Positions 9,816-18,443 of a DNA stretch of 64,000 nt are shown here, in pieces (within the stretch, counting starts at the first letter, position 1; each line of letters opens with the position of its first letter). The notes under the pieces are model-generated. The model did not search any database and had not been told where the DNA came from. It saw nothing but the letters and a program-made list of their open reading frames with translations. The position numbers and the translations under genes were made by a program. The DNA is from Ruegeria lacuscaerulensis (lineage in GTDB: Bacteria; Pseudomonadota; Alphaproteobacteria; Rhodobacterales; Rhodobacteraceae). The stretch lies in the NCBI RefSeq assembly GCF_013033355.1, contig NZ_WQDY01000015.1:31586-95585 (forward strand), given 5' to 3'.

Positions 9816-10847
9816 TCAGCCGACTTTCACGACCATTTTGCCGAAATTACCCCCAGCGAGTAGTTGATTGAAGGCCTCTGGCGCGTTTTCCAGCCCATCC
9901 ACTACGTGTTCTTTGTACGATACCGAGCCGTCGTTAAGCCAGCCTGTCATGTCTCGTACAAATTCCTGATAAACCTCGGGGCCGAAATTGTCGAAAATGA
10001 TGAACCCCTGCATTTTGACTTTCATCCGCAGCAAGGTGCCCAAGATCGCAGGGCCCATATCCGGCCCTTCCGGCAAACCGGGCAGGTTGTACCAGGCTAC
10101 GATTCCGCAGACAGGGACCCGCGCAAACGGGTTTAGCAACGGCAGAACTGCATAAAGCACCTTACCGCCAACATTCTCGAAATAGACGTCGATGCCATCT
10201 GGGCATGCATCGCGCAGTTGAGCAGCCAGATCGTCGGATCTGTGGTCTATACAGGCGTCAAAGCCAAGGTTCTGGACAACATGCGCACATTTTTCCGGCC
10301 CGCCTGCGATGCCGACGACGCGACATCCTTTAAGCTTGGCGATCTGTCCCACAGTTGCCCCGACCGGTCCCGCAGCCGCTGCAACAACGACGGTCTCACC
10401 GGGCTTGGGCTCGCCAATTTTCAACAAACCCGCATAGGCCGTGTAGCCGGGCATTCCCAAAATACCCAAAGCCCAGGATGGATTGTCTGGTGTTTTGCCC
10501 AGATTGACCACCTGTTCTCCGTTCGATATCGCGTAGTCCTGCCAGCCGCTCATATTCAAGACATAGTCACCGGCCTCGTACCCATCCAGGTTCGACTCGA
10601 TCACTTGAGCCACAACCTGAGCGGTCATGACGCCGCCAATTTCGACAGGCTCGGCATAGGATTTTGCGTCGTTCATGCGGCCGCGCATGTAGGGGTCGAG
10701 CGACATAAAGACCGTTCGCACTAGCATCTCATCAGCGCCCGGTGACGGGATATCTGTGGTTTCAAGCCGAAGCGTGTTTTCGTCGGGCTGACCAACAGGG
10801 CGTTCAGCAAGAACGATACGACGGTTGGTATCGGATGTTTGGGGCAT
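9816..10847 (-). CDS. NADP-dependent oxidoreductase, zinc-independent MDR family (CurA/YncB-like)
   Basis: Medium-chain reductase of the leukotriene B4 dehydrogenase/curcumin reductase type, which reduces carbon-carbon double bonds of enones with NADPH. It is 343 aa. Seen: SLDPYMRGRMND near the N-terminus, GMPGYTAYAGLL, the nucleotide-binding AAAGPVGATVGQIAK, and VYFENVGG, all family signatures; the zinc-binding cysteines of alcohol dehydrogenases are absent. The ATG at 10847 is preferred because AGAGG lies just upstream; an in-frame start five codons earlier lacks this. It stands alone, and the substrate is not known. Confidence 0.88.
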   Translation of the reverse strand: MPQTSDTNRRIVLAERPVGQPDENTLRLETTDIPSPGADEMLVRTVFMSLDPYMRGRMNDAKSYAEPVEIGGVMTAQVVAQVIESNLDGYEAGDYVLNMSGWQDYAISNGEQVVNLGKTPDNPSWALGILGMPGYTAYAGLLKIGEPKPGETVVVAAAAGPVGATVGQIAKLKGCRVVGIAGGPEKCAHVVQNLGFDACIDHRSDDLAAQLRDACPDGIDVYFENVGGKVLYAVLPLLNPFARVPVCGIVAWYNLPGLPEGPDMGPAILGTLLRMKVKMQGFIIFDNFGPEVYQEFVRDMTGWLNDGSVSYKEHVVDGLENAPEAFNQLLAGGNFGKMVVKVG

Positions 10848-10911
10848 TGGAACCTCTTGCAAATATTTACCCGCACCAGAAACCTTAAGCGAGCAAGGTG
10901 CAAGGGAAACA

Positions 10912-11013
10912 ATGCAGGTAAAAGGGGAAACCGGCAGAGACTGGCCAAGAATATTCTGGATATTTAGCCTCTTTGCCCTCGCAGTCTTGTTTCAAGCCAG
11001 GCAAGATAGATAG
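10912..11013 (+). CDS. Possible 33-aa single-helix membrane protein
   Basis: Short reading frame with AAGGGA 5 bp before the ATG. The product has a charged N-terminus (MQVKGETGRDWPR), one hydrophobic helix (IFWIFSLFALAVLF) and a polar end (QARQDR). A weak inverted repeat (GTCCA / TGGAC) follows the stop near 11025-11040. It sits between the divergent oxidoreductase gene and the convergent dabA. There is no recognised family; it could be a chance frame. Confidence 0.3.
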   Translation: MQVKGETGRDWPRIFWIFSLFALAVLFQARQDR

Positions 11014-11077
11014 GCTGGCTAAGTCCAATTTCAAATGGACCTAACCGCCAAAATTACTGTGTCTTGCTGCTCTGTTC

Positions 11078-13486
11078 TTATTCTGCTGCAATTGCGCCTG
11101 AGGTGTCTGGAATTTCGCGGATTGGGGACCACTCAAGGTCGCCGTCGTATCTCCAAGCCAGTTGTCCGCTGTCATCCATGGCGATCAGGTGAAGCCACCC
11201 ATTGTCAAAAAGCGCTTTGACGTCAGGGTGACGTGCCAAGATGTTTGACATCGCCTCGCGCGGGGCTTCGATGACCACCGTCAAGCGCAGAGGATCATGC
11301 TGGAATCCGTTGCCATCATGCACGGACTGCCATGGCAAGCCCGGCCTGGGGGCGCCGTTATTGCCTTCCAGCACGCCTATCCCGCCAACCACATTGTGCA
11401 GAAGCTTGTTGCCTCCTCCGAACAAGTCGGGCGCAACGGTCGAACCGTAATATTGCAAGCTGATCCAGCTGGCCACGACAACCGGAGCAGTCATGATCAA
11501 TTCAAGGACGCCAAACCCATCATCCTGTCGCCAGTTGTAGTTGTGCAGAAATGCCCGCCCGGACAAGTCCGCGCCATTGGTCCGGTCACGTGGAGCGGCG
11601 ACAAACGCACGACACCCGGCAAGACCCCATTCGGGCCGTGTTTCAGCCCAATCACGTGCACGATGCAGAACTGCTGCAGACTCGTTTGCACGCGGCAGGC
11701 GTTGCGCGCGTTCTGCGCGGGACAGATCCCCTGCGGCATCCAACCAGGTTTTGAGCTGCGCAATCTCTGCCGCTGCGGTGCCTGATGGTAAATCCTGTTC
11801 GAACAAAGTGACCATATCAGTCGTCGTGTGATGCAACGCAGGTAAGAACATGGTGTCTTCGGGTATATCTATCCCTTGAGCCTGAAGACCGCTTCGAATG
11901 TCTGGATCATTCAACAGCCCAGCCAAAAGGCGAGCGTTCACATCTCCGGCGTAGCCACCACAGGCCCCACATTGCAATGCGCTTTCATGGGGGTTGTTTG
12001 TGACGTCGGCCCCGTGGCCCGCCAACATGACAATTCGTGCGAAGTTATGGGTCAGCGACATCGCCGACAAAACAGACTTGGCCATACCGACCCGCGTTTC
12101 AAAGCTTAGGTAAGGGTCCAGTTTTGGCGCCGGTTCTGGTTTGGCCTTGTCACGCAGACCAAGCGAATCCCGCACAATTTTACCGGCATAAACCGGGCCG
12201 GTGGCCTCGACAAAGGCAAAGGACGACACGGCGGCCAGCTTGAACCGGCCCCATGCGCGTTTAGCCCGCGCCGTGTAGCGGCGGTTCAGGTCCGCTTTGA
12301 CAGGTTCAACAGCTTCCGAGGTTGCCCCGGCTTTCAATAGAACCGGACCCCTGAACTCGGTCACGTCCGACCCTGCGGCCTTGTGTGCGCTGGCCAAACC
12401 GAAGAACCCGGCAAAGCCGATGGTTTCGATTTTGGCATCCTGCGCTTCGAGCGCCCTGCGGAAAACCTCAGAGCGGACGTCGATGCAGAACGCTGCCTGT
12501 ATGTCAGGGCGTCCATTGGAGGCGACGGGTTCGCTTTTTTTCAGTTTAATAGCCAAAGCGCGTTGTTGTGCGCGTTCAGCTGCATCCTGCAGGACAGCGT
12601 TGATAACCTCGGACTTGGACGGCGTGACGGGTGTGCGGTGCTTGGCTACGACCTCGGCCCAACGGGCGGCGATTTGGTCTTGGTAGAGGTCATATAGCGC
12701 CTCATCAAACACCATGCGAACGGCCAGCAACTCGGCCACAGTGCTGTCCGGGCGTCCGTCCAATTCGGCCTGCCACAAATGATACCGGCCGTACTGCGCC
12801 CAACCTCCCAAGGTTATCAACCAGCGATGGAACGTCGTTTTGGCGGCCTCAGTGTCGACGCCCAACCGCTCGGACGCCCGTCCTATGGCGCGCCAATGCG
12901 ACCTGTTGGTTCGAGTGACAAAGGCGCAAAAGCCTTTCACACCGTGGATTTCAGGCGTCAGGTCACGCGTGGCGAATTCCCGCCACGACTGGAATACGCC
13001 GCCTGTATCGGCTTGCTGCCAGAGCGCCTGACCCTGATCAAAATGACCCGCAGCCCAGGCGCCGATGCGATCCTCGATCAAGCCAGGCCAATCAATACCA
13101 GAAACATCGGCAGCAAGTTCGGCGACGGTTGCCAGTGGCTGCGGCGTGTCCTGAGGTGTGTCTAATGCGTCCAGTATGTCTTGCAGGCTTGGTGCGTTAA
13201 ATTGCCCTTCAACCGCCGACACAGCGGCGCGCACATCTTCTTGCGAGATTTCGTCGCTCTCAAATTTGGCTTTCCAGTATTCGCGAGCAGGGGTGATCCG
13301 TGTTCCGGCAACCCGTGCAAGGCGTGCCGCGGTGACAGAAAGTGGCTCATCAATCTGGCCAAGAAAGGGGTTCACCGCAACGCTAGAGGAAAGCGGGAAC
13401 AGGGGCGGGATCGCTTTGGAGGCGTCGTTGGCCTCGGTCACAAGTTCCAACAAAGGGGCGGGGTAGGTTTCAAGTTTCGCAAACAT
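11078..13486 (-). CDS. dabA: DabA, inorganic carbon uptake complex subunit (UPF0753/DUF2309)
   Basis: Large soluble/peripheral subunit of the DAB complex, thought to couple a beta-carbonic-anhydrase-like hydration of CO2 to cation flux through DabB so that bicarbonate accumulates in the cell. In the 802-aa product the zinc/active-site residues known from Halothiobacillus DabA are all present: Cys334 and Asp336 in FCIDVRSE, His491 in LAGHGAD, Cys506 in ALQCGACGG (His-Cys spacing 15, as in the reference). The ATG at 13486 is chosen because GAAAGGAAC precedes it; a start 13 codons earlier would overlap dabB. It is co-transcribed with dabB, 14 bp apart, with a divergent LysR gene beyond. Confidence 0.92.
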   Translation of the reverse strand: MFAKLETYPAPLLELVTEANDASKAIPPLFPLSSSVAVNPFLGQIDEPLSVTAARLARVAGTRITPAREYWKAKFESDEISQEDVRAAVSAVEGQFNAPSLQDILDALDTPQDTPQPLATVAELAADVSGIDWPGLIEDRIGAWAAGHFDQGQALWQQADTGGVFQSWREFATRDLTPEIHGVKGFCAFVTRTNRSHWRAIGRASERLGVDTEAAKTTFHRWLITLGGWAQYGRYHLWQAELDGRPDSTVAELLAVRMVFDEALYDLYQDQIAARWAEVVAKHRTPVTPSKSEVINAVLQDAAERAQQRALAIKLKKSEPVASNGRPDIQAAFCIDVRSEVFRRALEAQDAKIETIGFAGFFGLASAHKAAGSDVTEFRGPVLLKAGATSEAVEPVKADLNRRYTARAKRAWGRFKLAAVSSFAFVEATGPVYAGKIVRDSLGLRDKAKPEPAPKLDPYLSFETRVGMAKSVLSAMSLTHNFARIVMLAGHGADVTNNPHESALQCGACGGYAGDVNARLLAGLLNDPDIRSGLQAQGIDIPEDTMFLPALHHTTTDMVTLFEQDLPSGTAAAEIAQLKTWLDAAGDLSRAERAQRLPRANESAAVLHRARDWAETRPEWGLAGCRAFVAAPRDRTNGADLSGRAFLHNYNWRQDDGFGVLELIMTAPVVVASWISLQYYGSTVAPDLFGGGNKLLHNVVGGIGVLEGNNGAPRPGLPWQSVHDGNGFQHDPLRLTVVIEAPREAMSNILARHPDVKALFDNGWLHLIAMDDSGQLAWRYDGDLEWSPIREIPDTSGAIAAE

Positions 13487-13500
13487 GAGGAACGTTCCTT

Positions 13501-15051
13501 TCAAACGATCGAACGCTTGGACCAACCGTCCAGCAACTTATCGAAAACTGCATTTGCATAGAGACCATTGGTCAGGTGAACCCTTGGTCCTGCCGCTGCT
13601 GGGTGCGAGGCCCATAACGGGAATGTCGCCTGTGCCACGGCAACACAGCCAAAGCTGATCAATGCGAGGATAATCAAAGCCCATTCAAGGGGGCCGGGGG
13701 CCGGAGTAGCTGGCAGGGTTCCCGCAGTCAGTTTCTGTGCTATGACCTGCAGGGCGAAATAGCTTACCGAAGTGACCAGAGCATAGGCGACAGTGCGTTG
13801 CATCAACGCCCTTGGGGCAGCATCGGCAAACCCTTGGGCCAAGAGATAAGCGACGCCGAAAATCAGGATGACTCCCAGTGCAATGGCCTGAACCGACTTT
13901 CCGTCAAACCCAACGACCATGCCAACAAGTCCGTAGATTGCTATCGCGATCACAAAAGACAACAACACGTTACGCGCGCTTGGGACGGCAATCGGTCCAG
14001 GGCGGCGAATTGCAGCGACGTTTCGCACTGCTTCGCCTGCACTTAGGAACGCATGTGCCTTATACAGCGAATGGGCCACAATGTGCAGCAATGCCAGCGG
14101 GAACAGCGCTAAGCCACATTGCATGACCATGAAGCCCATCTGGGCAATGGTCGACCATGCAAGCGATGTCTTTACTGCTGGTTGAGTCAGCATCACCAAC
14201 CCGCCGAACAAGGCGGTGAACCCTCCCAACATGACCAACAAAGCCATCACACCCGGCGCAAGCAACATTACGTCGGCGAAACGTATTAGCAGCAGACCGC
14301 CAGCATTGATGACACCTGCATGCAGCAGGGCCGAAACGGGCGTTGGGGCCTCCATAACCTCGGTCAGCCATCCATGCAGCGGGAACTGGGCTGAAGCCAG
14401 GACAGCAGACACGGCAATCAGAAAGGCAGCGGACATCGTCAGCCAGTTTGGTTCTACGACCGAAAGGATCGTTTTTATGTCTGTAGTCCCGGTGGCGACA
14501 ACGATCAGCGCAAAAGCCAATGCCAAGGTCGCCTCGCTTAGCCGTGCAACGAAGGCTTTTTTACGTGCTGCGCGCTGCGCGGTGGCGCGTTCCGGATAGA
14601 ATAGCAGCAATTTGTTCAATGCCAGGCTGGTCGCGACCCAAGCCACGAAGAACTGCACAAGGTTGCCGGACATGACCAATAGAAGAACCGACGCCAGTGT
14701 GACTGACATCCAGCCCGCGAAGGCACCTTGGTGGTCTTCGCCATCCATGTAAGTTCTGGAATAGCGGATCACGATCCAGCCGATGAAGTTGACTAGCAGC
14801 AGCATCACGGAACTCACCGCATCCAGGTGAACCGAGAGCCCGATGCCGAACATCCCGATCAATGCCGATGTGCCGGGCCCGTTTATCACCAAAAATGTAG
14901 TTGCAAGGATCGAGGCAACAAAGGCCGCGAATGCGGCAACTTCAGTCAGGCCTGCTATGTTTCCCGGTCGTTTTCCCGGTTGCCGCGACGCAAACCATGC
15001 TGCCCCAAGTAAGACGAGCGGGCCAAGAAGCGGCAAAAAAACGTAAGCCAT
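13501..15051 (-). CDS. dabB: DabB, NuoL-like proton-channel subunit of the DAB complex
   Basis: Membrane partner of DabA, related to the antiporter-like subunits of complex I (NuoL/MrpA). It has 516 aa with about 13 hydrophobic helices. Proton-antiporter core signatures are visible: MLLLVNFIGWIVIRYSRTYM, ASAQFPLHGWLTEVMEAPTP (the conserved HxWL...MEAPTPVSALLHAG block), LAWSTIAQMGFM and LLHIVAHSLYKAHAFLSAG. The adjacent DUF2309 gene separates it from a true NADH dehydrogenase subunit. It is the first gene of the dabBA operon; its promoter shares a 112-bp region with the divergent LysR gene. Confidence 0.92.
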   Translation of the reverse strand: MAYVFLPLLGPLVLLGAAWFASRQPGKRPGNIAGLTEVAAFAAFVASILATTFLVINGPGTSALIGMFGIGLSVHLDAVSSVMLLLVNFIGWIVIRYSRTYMDGEDHQGAFAGWMSVTLASVLLLVMSGNLVQFFVAWVATSLALNKLLLFYPERATAQRAARKKAFVARLSEATLALAFALIVVATGTTDIKTILSVVEPNWLTMSAAFLIAVSAVLASAQFPLHGWLTEVMEAPTPVSALLHAGVINAGGLLLIRFADVMLLAPGVMALLVMLGGFTALFGGLVMLTQPAVKTSLAWSTIAQMGFMVMQCGLALFPLALLHIVAHSLYKAHAFLSAGEAVRNVAAIRRPGPIAVPSARNVLLSFVIAIAIYGLVGMVVGFDGKSVQAIALGVILIFGVAYLLAQGFADAAPRALMQRTVAYALVTSVSYFALQVIAQKLTAGTLPATPAPGPLEWALIILALISFGCVAVAQATFPLWASHPAAAGPRVHLTNGLYANAVFDKLLDGWSKRSIV

Positions 15052-15143
15052 AGTTCATTTCCTTCTGTGTCGCGGCCAAAGGGCCTTTTGCGGCAGATAG
15101 GACAGAATTTGTGACAATAAAAATTCATTGTTTGCAAGATAAC

Positions 15144-15160
15144 GTTCTATTAAATAGAAC
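15144..15160. promoter_or_regulatory. 17-bp palindrome between dabB and lysR
   Basis: GTTCTATTAAATAGAAC is a perfect 8-bp inverted repeat around one base. It ends 3 bp before the ATG of the LysR gene, over the place where its ribosome site should be. It fits an operator for autoregulation by the LysR protein and possibly for control of dabBA; LysR proteins bind T-N11-A palindromes. Confidence 0.55.
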
Positions 15161-15163
15161 AAT

Positions 15164-16054
15164 ATGCCATTGAACTATCACCATCTCCGATATTTTTGGG
15201 CCGTTGCGCATGACGGTAACCTGACCCGCACGGCGCAGCGTCTGAACCTGTCTCAGTCGGCTCTTTCTGTGCAAATCAAACAACTGGAAAAACGTTTGGG
15301 TCACGCCTTGTTTGAACGCCGCGGTCGACAGTTGCAATTGACCGAGGCCGGTCGCATCGCACTGGACCATGCAGACGCGATTTTCGCCACGGGGCAAGAG
15401 CTTGTGGCCACGATGGAGGGAACAGTTCAGAACCGAAAGGCACTTAGGGTAGGGTCGCTGGCGACCCTGTCACGCAACTTTCAGATTGGGTTTTTAAGGC
15501 CCATCTTGTCTCGTATGGATGTGGAGGTGATCCTAAGATCGGGCAGCCCGACCGAATTGTTAGAGGGGTTAGAGGCGCACAATCTGGACCTTGCCTTGAT
15601 GAACAGGCCTCCCCCTGATGATAGTCTGACCCCTTTCGAAATTCACTCGATCGGTGAGCAAGAGGTTAGCATCGTGGGCACTCCGGCACGGTTGCAGCCT
15701 GATGCACCTTTGCGCGAGTTGTTGCATAAACAGCCGTTTATTCTGCCGACAACTGACAGCAGCGTTCGAACGGCCTTTGATGCGCTGGCCAGCCGGTTAT
15801 CGGTTCGTCCACAGATCGCCGCCGAGGTGGATGATATGGCGATGATGCGACTGCTCGCGCGCGAAGATATTGGCCTTGCGCTTGTGGCGCCTATCGTTGT
15901 GACAGACGAACTGACTTCGGGTCGATTGAAAGAGGCCAAAGAGCATCCCCGGATCAAGGAAACGTTCTACGCGGTCACTCTACGACGGCGGTTTGTAAAT
16001 CCTTTGGTGCAGCAGATTTTGGAGCAGAATTCCGGCTCTGCATTCTTGACCTGA
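15164..16054 (+). CDS. LysR-family transcriptional regulator (NhaR-like), divergent from dabBA
   Basis: 296-aa DNA-binding activator/repressor. The N-terminal winged helix (residues 1-60: LNYHHLRYFWAVAHDGNLTR, then NLSQSALSVQIKQLEKRLGH) resembles NhaR, and an effector-binding domain follows. It is divergently transcribed from dabB across 112 bp, the usual arrangement for a LysR protein that controls its neighbour, so it probably governs DabAB in response to inorganic carbon or ion status (inference). The 17-bp palindrome just before its start codon suggests autoregulation. No canonical Shine-Dalgarno is visible because the palindrome occupies that position. Confidence 0.9.
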   Translation: MPLNYHHLRYFWAVAHDGNLTRTAQRLNLSQSALSVQIKQLEKRLGHALFERRGRQLQLTEAGRIALDHADAIFATGQELVATMEGTVQNRKALRVGSLATLSRNFQIGFLRPILSRMDVEVILRSGSPTELLEGLEAHNLDLALMNRPPPDDSLTPFEIHSIGEQEVSIVGTPARLQPDAPLRELLHKQPFILPTTDSSVRTAFDALASRLSVRPQIAAEVDDMAMMRLLAREDIGLALVAPIVVTDELTSGRLKEAKEHPRIKETFYAVTLRRRFVNPLVQQILEQNSGSAFLT

Positions 16055-16129
16055 TCAAAAAGCAACACTCGGCATCTTGCTCTGTCAAACTGTTCTTGCG
16101 CTTTGGCAGCCCATAAGCAACTTGACGGT

Positions 16130-16741
16130 ATGGAGAATTTGAACTGTCCGAATTGCGGGACGGACTGCCCGATTTCATTGACGTTGATTAAGGTCGTTGT
16201 TTGTCCGTCTTGCGGAACCACGCTGATGCTGAACGACGAAACGGCCTCGGTCGCGGGTGACCAAGGCGTGATGCATGATGCACCACTCTTATTCGGGGTT
16301 GGCGATCGGGTGGTGATGGGCCGGACTTCGACCCGAATTCTAGGTCACGCACGATATTCTTACGGTCGCGGGTTTTGGGATGAGTTCTGCGGTGTGGATG
16401 AAGCCGGAGGAACCTGCTGGATTTCGGTCGACGAGGGTGACGTCGTGCGGCAAACCCGTTTGCAGGCGGACGACGCGCCAAAGAGCCAACCGCCCTTCAA
16501 ACCTGGCGAAACATTATATTTCGACTCGGCGGCATTTACGGTGACAGAAGTGGAAAGTGCCGAATGTATCGCGTTGCGCGGGCAGTTCGACGAAGCTCTG
16601 ACCGTGGGAGAAACCTATCAATTCGTAAACGCGTCTGCCGGTGACGAAGCTTTGCTGTCCGGTGAGTTTTGGGATCAGTCCGGCGCGTGGTTCTATGGTC
16701 GCTGGTACGATCCTTTCGACATACAGGTCGAGCGCCAGTAA
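16130..16741 (+). CDS. DUF4178 protein with zinc-ribbon N-terminus
   Basis: 203-aa soluble protein. The N-terminus has two CxxC pairs (CPNCG and CPSCG, residues 5-27), a zinc ribbon. A DUF4178 beta-rich domain follows: GVGDRVVMGRTSTRILGHARY, then FWDEFCGVDEAGGTCWISVD, and a second half repeating the theme. Its function is unknown. The stop overlaps the next gene (TAATG), so the two DUF4178 genes are translationally coupled. The ATG at 16130 is chosen because the zinc ribbon begins right after it; the earlier TTG at 16103 adds nothing recognisable. First gene of the polyamine-linked cassette. Confidence 0.85.
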   Translation: MENLNCPNCGTDCPISLTLIKVVVCPSCGTTLMLNDETASVAGDQGVMHDAPLLFGVGDRVVMGRTSTRILGHARYSYGRGFWDEFCGVDEAGGTCWISVDEGDVVRQTRLQADDAPKSQPPFKPGETLYFDSAAFTVTEVESAECIALRGQFDEALTVGETYQFVNASAGDEALLSGEFWDQSGAWFYGRWYDPFDIQVERQ

Positions 16742-18042
16742 TGACCAGAAACCCCGAGATACTGTCGATCAACTGCACGAGCTGCGGCGCGGGACTGGAC
16801 GTGTTGGGTGGCGGTCGTGTCGTGGTACAAATCTGCCCCTATTGCGGTAGCGAACTGGACGTGCAGGACAACTACAGAACTCTCAGGCAGTTCAAGGGAC
16901 TTACGCGTCCCAAGACACCGTTTTCGATCGGGATGACCGGTGCGCTTTATGGGGTCGATTTCACCATTATCGGGTTGATCGAGCACTCAGAACGGTGGGG
17001 TGGGCGGTTTTACACCTGGATTGATCACCAGCTTTATTCACCCACACATGGGTATGCGTGGCTAACGCTGGAAGCTGGCCATTTGGTGTTTACCCGACGC
17101 CACCGTGGGCCAGGTTGGATATCTGAGCGGGCAGTGGAAATATCAGAATATCCGCCGATTGTTCGCGTAAATGGAGAGCGGTTTGTCTATTTCGAAACGA
17201 CGACAAGCTCGATCACCTATGTCGAAGGTGAATTCACGTGGCGGCCAGAAATAGGCGAGCAAACCACAACCATCTCAGCGATGTCTGATGCGGCGATGCT
17301 GGGATTTTGTACGACTGGCTCTGAACGCGAGAGCTATCGTTCGATTTATGTCCCCAGAAAAACAGTCGAAGACGCATTCGATGTTCAGCTTGATCAGAAA
17401 CCTTTTCGCGTTCACCCGCTTGAGCCATTTGTCGCCGGACCGAACTATGGCTTTGTGCTGTTTGCCTCGTGCGTGTTTGCGATCATCTGCCTTTTCATGT
17501 CCTTTGTTTTTGCCAGCCGCACGGGTGAAGATGTGCTGGGCGCGCATGTCCTGACGCGGGCGGATTTACCCGCAGAAATCACGTTCCCGCTGGAAGCCGA
17601 CAGTCAGCTTACGCGTATTTCTTTTTCGGCCGATGTTCGCAACAGTTGGGCGTATCTGGATCTGGAATTGCTGGATCCAGATGACACTCCTGTCTTCCTC
17701 GCAGGCCGGACCATCGAGTATTATTCGGGCCGCGACGCCGACGGATCATGGAGCGAAGGCTCAAGACGCGCCAACCTGTCGTTTCGGCCAGAACGTACAG
17801 GCGATTACACACTAACAGTGGACGTGCCCGACCAAGGGGTCTGGACCGGGCCGGGGGCATCCTCGGTTCAGAGTTATCCTTTCAACCAGCTCATGATCAA
17901 TGTGCGTTCCGGTCTGTCCAGCAGCTTGTGGACGCTTGCGTTGGCCGGAGGCTTCGGGTTGTTGTTCTTGTTGCAATTCGGACGTAAATGGCTGCACCAG
18001 CGCGCCCGTTGGTCCGGAACCGATTGGGTGGATGAGGATTAA
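16741..18042 (+). CDS. DUF4178 membrane protein with zinc ribbon
   Basis: 433 aa. Order: zinc ribbon (CTSCG at 12-16 and CPYCG at 33-37), DUF4178 domain (about 60-200; FTIIGLIEHSERWGGRFYTW and YGWL-type segments), one membrane helix (about 240-262, VLFASCVFAIICLFMSFVFA), a large beta-rich extracytoplasmic region (about 270-395), and a C-terminal membrane helix (LWTLALAGGFGLLFLLQFG) with a basic tail. The role is unknown, but neighbours tie it to polyamines and membrane biology. The start ATG overlaps the previous stop by one base. The extracytoplasmic domain is not recognised. Confidence 0.82.
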   Translation: MTRNPEILSINCTSCGAGLDVLGGGRVVVQICPYCGSELDVQDNYRTLRQFKGLTRPKTPFSIGMTGALYGVDFTIIGLIEHSERWGGRFYTWIDHQLYSPTHGYAWLTLEAGHLVFTRRHRGPGWISERAVEISEYPPIVRVNGERFVYFETTTSSITYVEGEFTWRPEIGEQTTTISAMSDAAMLGFCTTGSERESYRSIYVPRKTVEDAFDVQLDQKPFRVHPLEPFVAGPNYGFVLFASCVFAIICLFMSFVFASRTGEDVLGAHVLTRADLPAEITFPLEADSQLTRISFSADVRNSWAYLDLELLDPDDTPVFLAGRTIEYYSGRDADGSWSEGSRRANLSFRPERTGDYTLTVDVPDQGVWTGPGASSVQSYPFNQLMINVRSGLSSSLWTLALAGGFGLLFLLQFGRKWLHQRARWSGTDWVDED

Positions 18043-18043
18043 C

Positions 18044-18208
18044 GTGAACCTGTTCCGAGCGATTTTTATTGTCATTTCAACCACCGCAATCGCTTCAGTG
18101 GGGTACGTCGCATGGCACGGCTATGGCGCCGAGAGCCGGGATTTGGATACTTCGGTTCGCGTCGGTAGCAGTGGCGGCGGATATTATCGAACAGGTCGTG
18201 TAAAATAA
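18044..18208 (+). CDS. Small single-pass membrane or exported protein of the polyamine cassette
   Basis: 54-aa product starting at GTG 18044, with GAGG 6 bp upstream inside the end of the previous gene (an ATG at 18032 is the alternative). It has one hydrophobic segment (LFRAIFIVISTTAIASVGYVA), then a short polar tail rich in Gly/Ser/Tyr (SSGGGYYRTGRVK). It is placed between DUF4178 and DUF350 genes with 1-bp and 10-bp gaps, so it is part of the operon. No family is recognised by eye. Confidence 0.6.
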   Translation: MNLFRAIFIVISTTAIASVGYVAWHGYGAESRDLDTSVRVGSSGGGYYRTGRVK

Positions 18209-18218
18209 GGGAAAACCA

Positions 18219-18443
18219 ATGGAATATCTGGCAGCGATTCAGATCGCCGAGATTGTAAGCACCATCTTCTACACTGTTCTTGGTGTCTCGTTGATGTGGG
18301 GTGTCTGGAAAGTGATCGACTGGCTGACGCCGTTTTCCATCGTGCGCGAGATCGAGAAGGACCAGAACATTGCGCTGGCAATTCTGATCGGTCTGCTATT
18401 CGTGGCCGTCTCAATTATCATCGCAGCTGTCATCCTGTCATGA
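18219..18443 (+). CDS. DUF350 membrane protein
   Basis: 74 aa with two hydrophobic helices (about 12-35 and 48-72). A short cytoplasmic loop holds PFSIVREIEKDQNIALAILIG, the characteristic DUF350 motif. Function is unknown; DUF350 proteins are often encoded beside DUF4178 and spermidine-synthase-like genes. A ribosome site AAGGGA precedes the ATG. Its stop overlaps the start of the next gene (ATGA), so it is coupled to the aminopropyltransferase-like protein. Confidence 0.88.
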   Translation: MEYLAAIQIAEIVSTIFYTVLGVSLMWGVWKVIDWLTPFSIVREIEKDQNIALAILIGLLFVAVSIIIAAVILS

